NCBI RefSeq assembly: GCF_025153525.1 | Contig: NZ_JANZNR010000002.1 | Location: 526,068 to 590,067, forward strand | Direction of reading: 5' to 3' | DNA from: Psychroserpens sp. SPM9 | GTDB lineage: Bacteria; Bacteroidota; Bacteroidia; Flavobacteriales; Flavobacteriaceae | DNA length: 64,000 nucleotides | In this document: piece after piece, positions 63,565 to 64,000 of the stretch | How the letters are laid out: each line of letters begins with the position of its first letter | Position numbering within the stretch: the stretch's first letter is position 1 | The notes under the pieces: generated by a model | Told to the model about the DNA's origin: nothing | What the model saw: the letters and a program-made list of their open reading frames with translations, nothing else | Databases searched by the model: none | Made by a program: the position numbers and the translations under genes

Positions 63565-64000
63565 ATGAGAAAAATTACCTGCTCACTACTACTGTTGTTC
63601 GTCGTACAACACTTGTTTTCACAAGATATTTACAAAAGAGTTACTATTAATAATATAGATGATTCTGTAATCGAAATTTTAGATTACAGTGGTATTGACA
63701 TGACTTGTGGTGCCATATTTGTAGATAATAAATTACAAATAGAACTCAGTGAAAATGAGTTAGAAGCCATATCAAATCAAGGGATTAGCTATACCGTTTT
63801 AATTGATGATTTAGTTCAATTTTATAGCAATCGTGCAATCACCGATCTTCCTCAGGCTCGTTTAGAGTTAAAACAAGACAAACTAATGTCGCAACAACTT
63901 GGAAGACATAGCGTTAGTGAGATTTTAAATAATGTTGGTCAATACGACGACTGTGACGAAATAGATTGGGCCACACCAGCCAACTGGAACTTAAACCCAA
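63565..64000 (+). CDS. Probable secreted M14 zinc carboxypeptidase, N-terminal part (3' end outside window)
   Basis: The ATG at 63565 opens a frame that is still open at the window end (145 residues seen). A signal peptide (MRKITCSLLLLFVVQHLFSQ) is followed by a propeptide-like region with ELEAISNQGISYTVLIDD, which resembles the N-terminal part of flavobacterial M14 carboxypeptidases that carry T9SS sorting domains. The zinc-binding motifs would lie beyond the window, so the class remains likely but unproven. Confidence 0.65.
   Translation, partial: MRKITCSLLLLFVVQHLFSQDIYKRVTINNIDDSVIEILDYSGIDMTCGAIFVDNKLQIELSENELEAISNQGISYTVLIDDLVQFYSNRAITDLPQARLELKQDKLMSQQLGRHSVSEILNNVGQYDDCDEIDWATPANWNLNP

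Noticed and set aside
1..64000. tRNA and rRNA genes
   Set aside because: No spacer showed a T-arm GTTCGA-type motif with paired acceptor ends, and no rRNA-like sequence was noticed by eye; a tRNA search tool was not available.

Overview
The window looks like a piece of a Flavobacteriaceae (Bacteroidota) chromosome. The evidence is low G+C with AT-rich spacers, promoters of the Bacteroidota type (TTG, about 19 nt, TAnnTTTG) in front of atpB and trhO, genes of the type IX secretion and gliding machinery (porW/sprE, gldH), three probable or certain exported hydrolases of the T9SS kind, and many families of unknown function that are typical of this group. No rRNA, tRNA, CRISPR array, transposase or integrase was recognised. 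The genus cannot be fixed from the sequence alone.

Layout. 1-5.4 kb: end of a surface-polysaccharide locus, with ugd (truncated by the window edge), a UDP-glucuronate decarboxylase and a polyprenyl-phosphate sugar transferase on +, then a GT4 glycosyltransferase and a CapK/PaaK-like adenylate-forming enzyme on -. 5.5-14 kb: housekeeping genes (purD, upp, a GT9 glycosyltransferase, an orphan paaE-like reductase, an ABC exporter pair) mixed with conserved flavobacterial proteins of unknown function. 14.1-22.9 kb: porW, a bactofilin overlapping atpZ, and the ATP synthase operon atpB-E-F-H-A-G; atpD and atpC are absent here. 23-26.3 kb: hydrolase, ECF sigma factor, membrane protein and two paralogous small envelope proteins. 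26.4-32.8 kb: flippase, dut, nucleotidyltransferase, TPR protein, DUF4292 lipoprotein and envC, followed by a 40-bp tandem hairpin array. 33-43.8 kb: thioesterase, SPOR protein, dprA, trpS, plsC, an ECF sigma factor with a fused anti-sigma/outer-membrane-barrel partner, recA and trhO. 43.8-49.5 kb: M23 peptidase, ricT, gldH and a class A penicillin-binding protein.

The most unusual stretch is 49.4-55.7 kb. A 6.1-kb island lies between two near-identical 131-bp direct repeats, each carrying the 3' end and terminator of the penicillin-binding protein gene. Inside are two paralogous cassettes. Each has a long, almost identical non-coding leader with palindromes and a T-tract, then a short exported-looking peptide with a conserved cysteine pair, then a GLPGLI-family protein. 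The first cassette also carries a TonB-dependent-receptor-like outer-membrane barrel. The leaders are far more alike than the proteins they precede, which suggests cassette duplication or exchange. I treat this as the best candidate for an undescribed system.

After the island come a succinyl-CoA:3-ketoacid CoA-transferase pair (scoA-scoB), a double-ATPase oligopeptide ABC protein, a 1328-residue multidomain S8 protease with a T9SS sorting domain, and the start of a probable M14 carboxypeptidase cut by the window end. A family of short palindromic REP-like elements (cores TCATTCC/GGAATGA and CTGAA/TTCAG) is scattered through the spacers, including one inside the ATP synthase operon.
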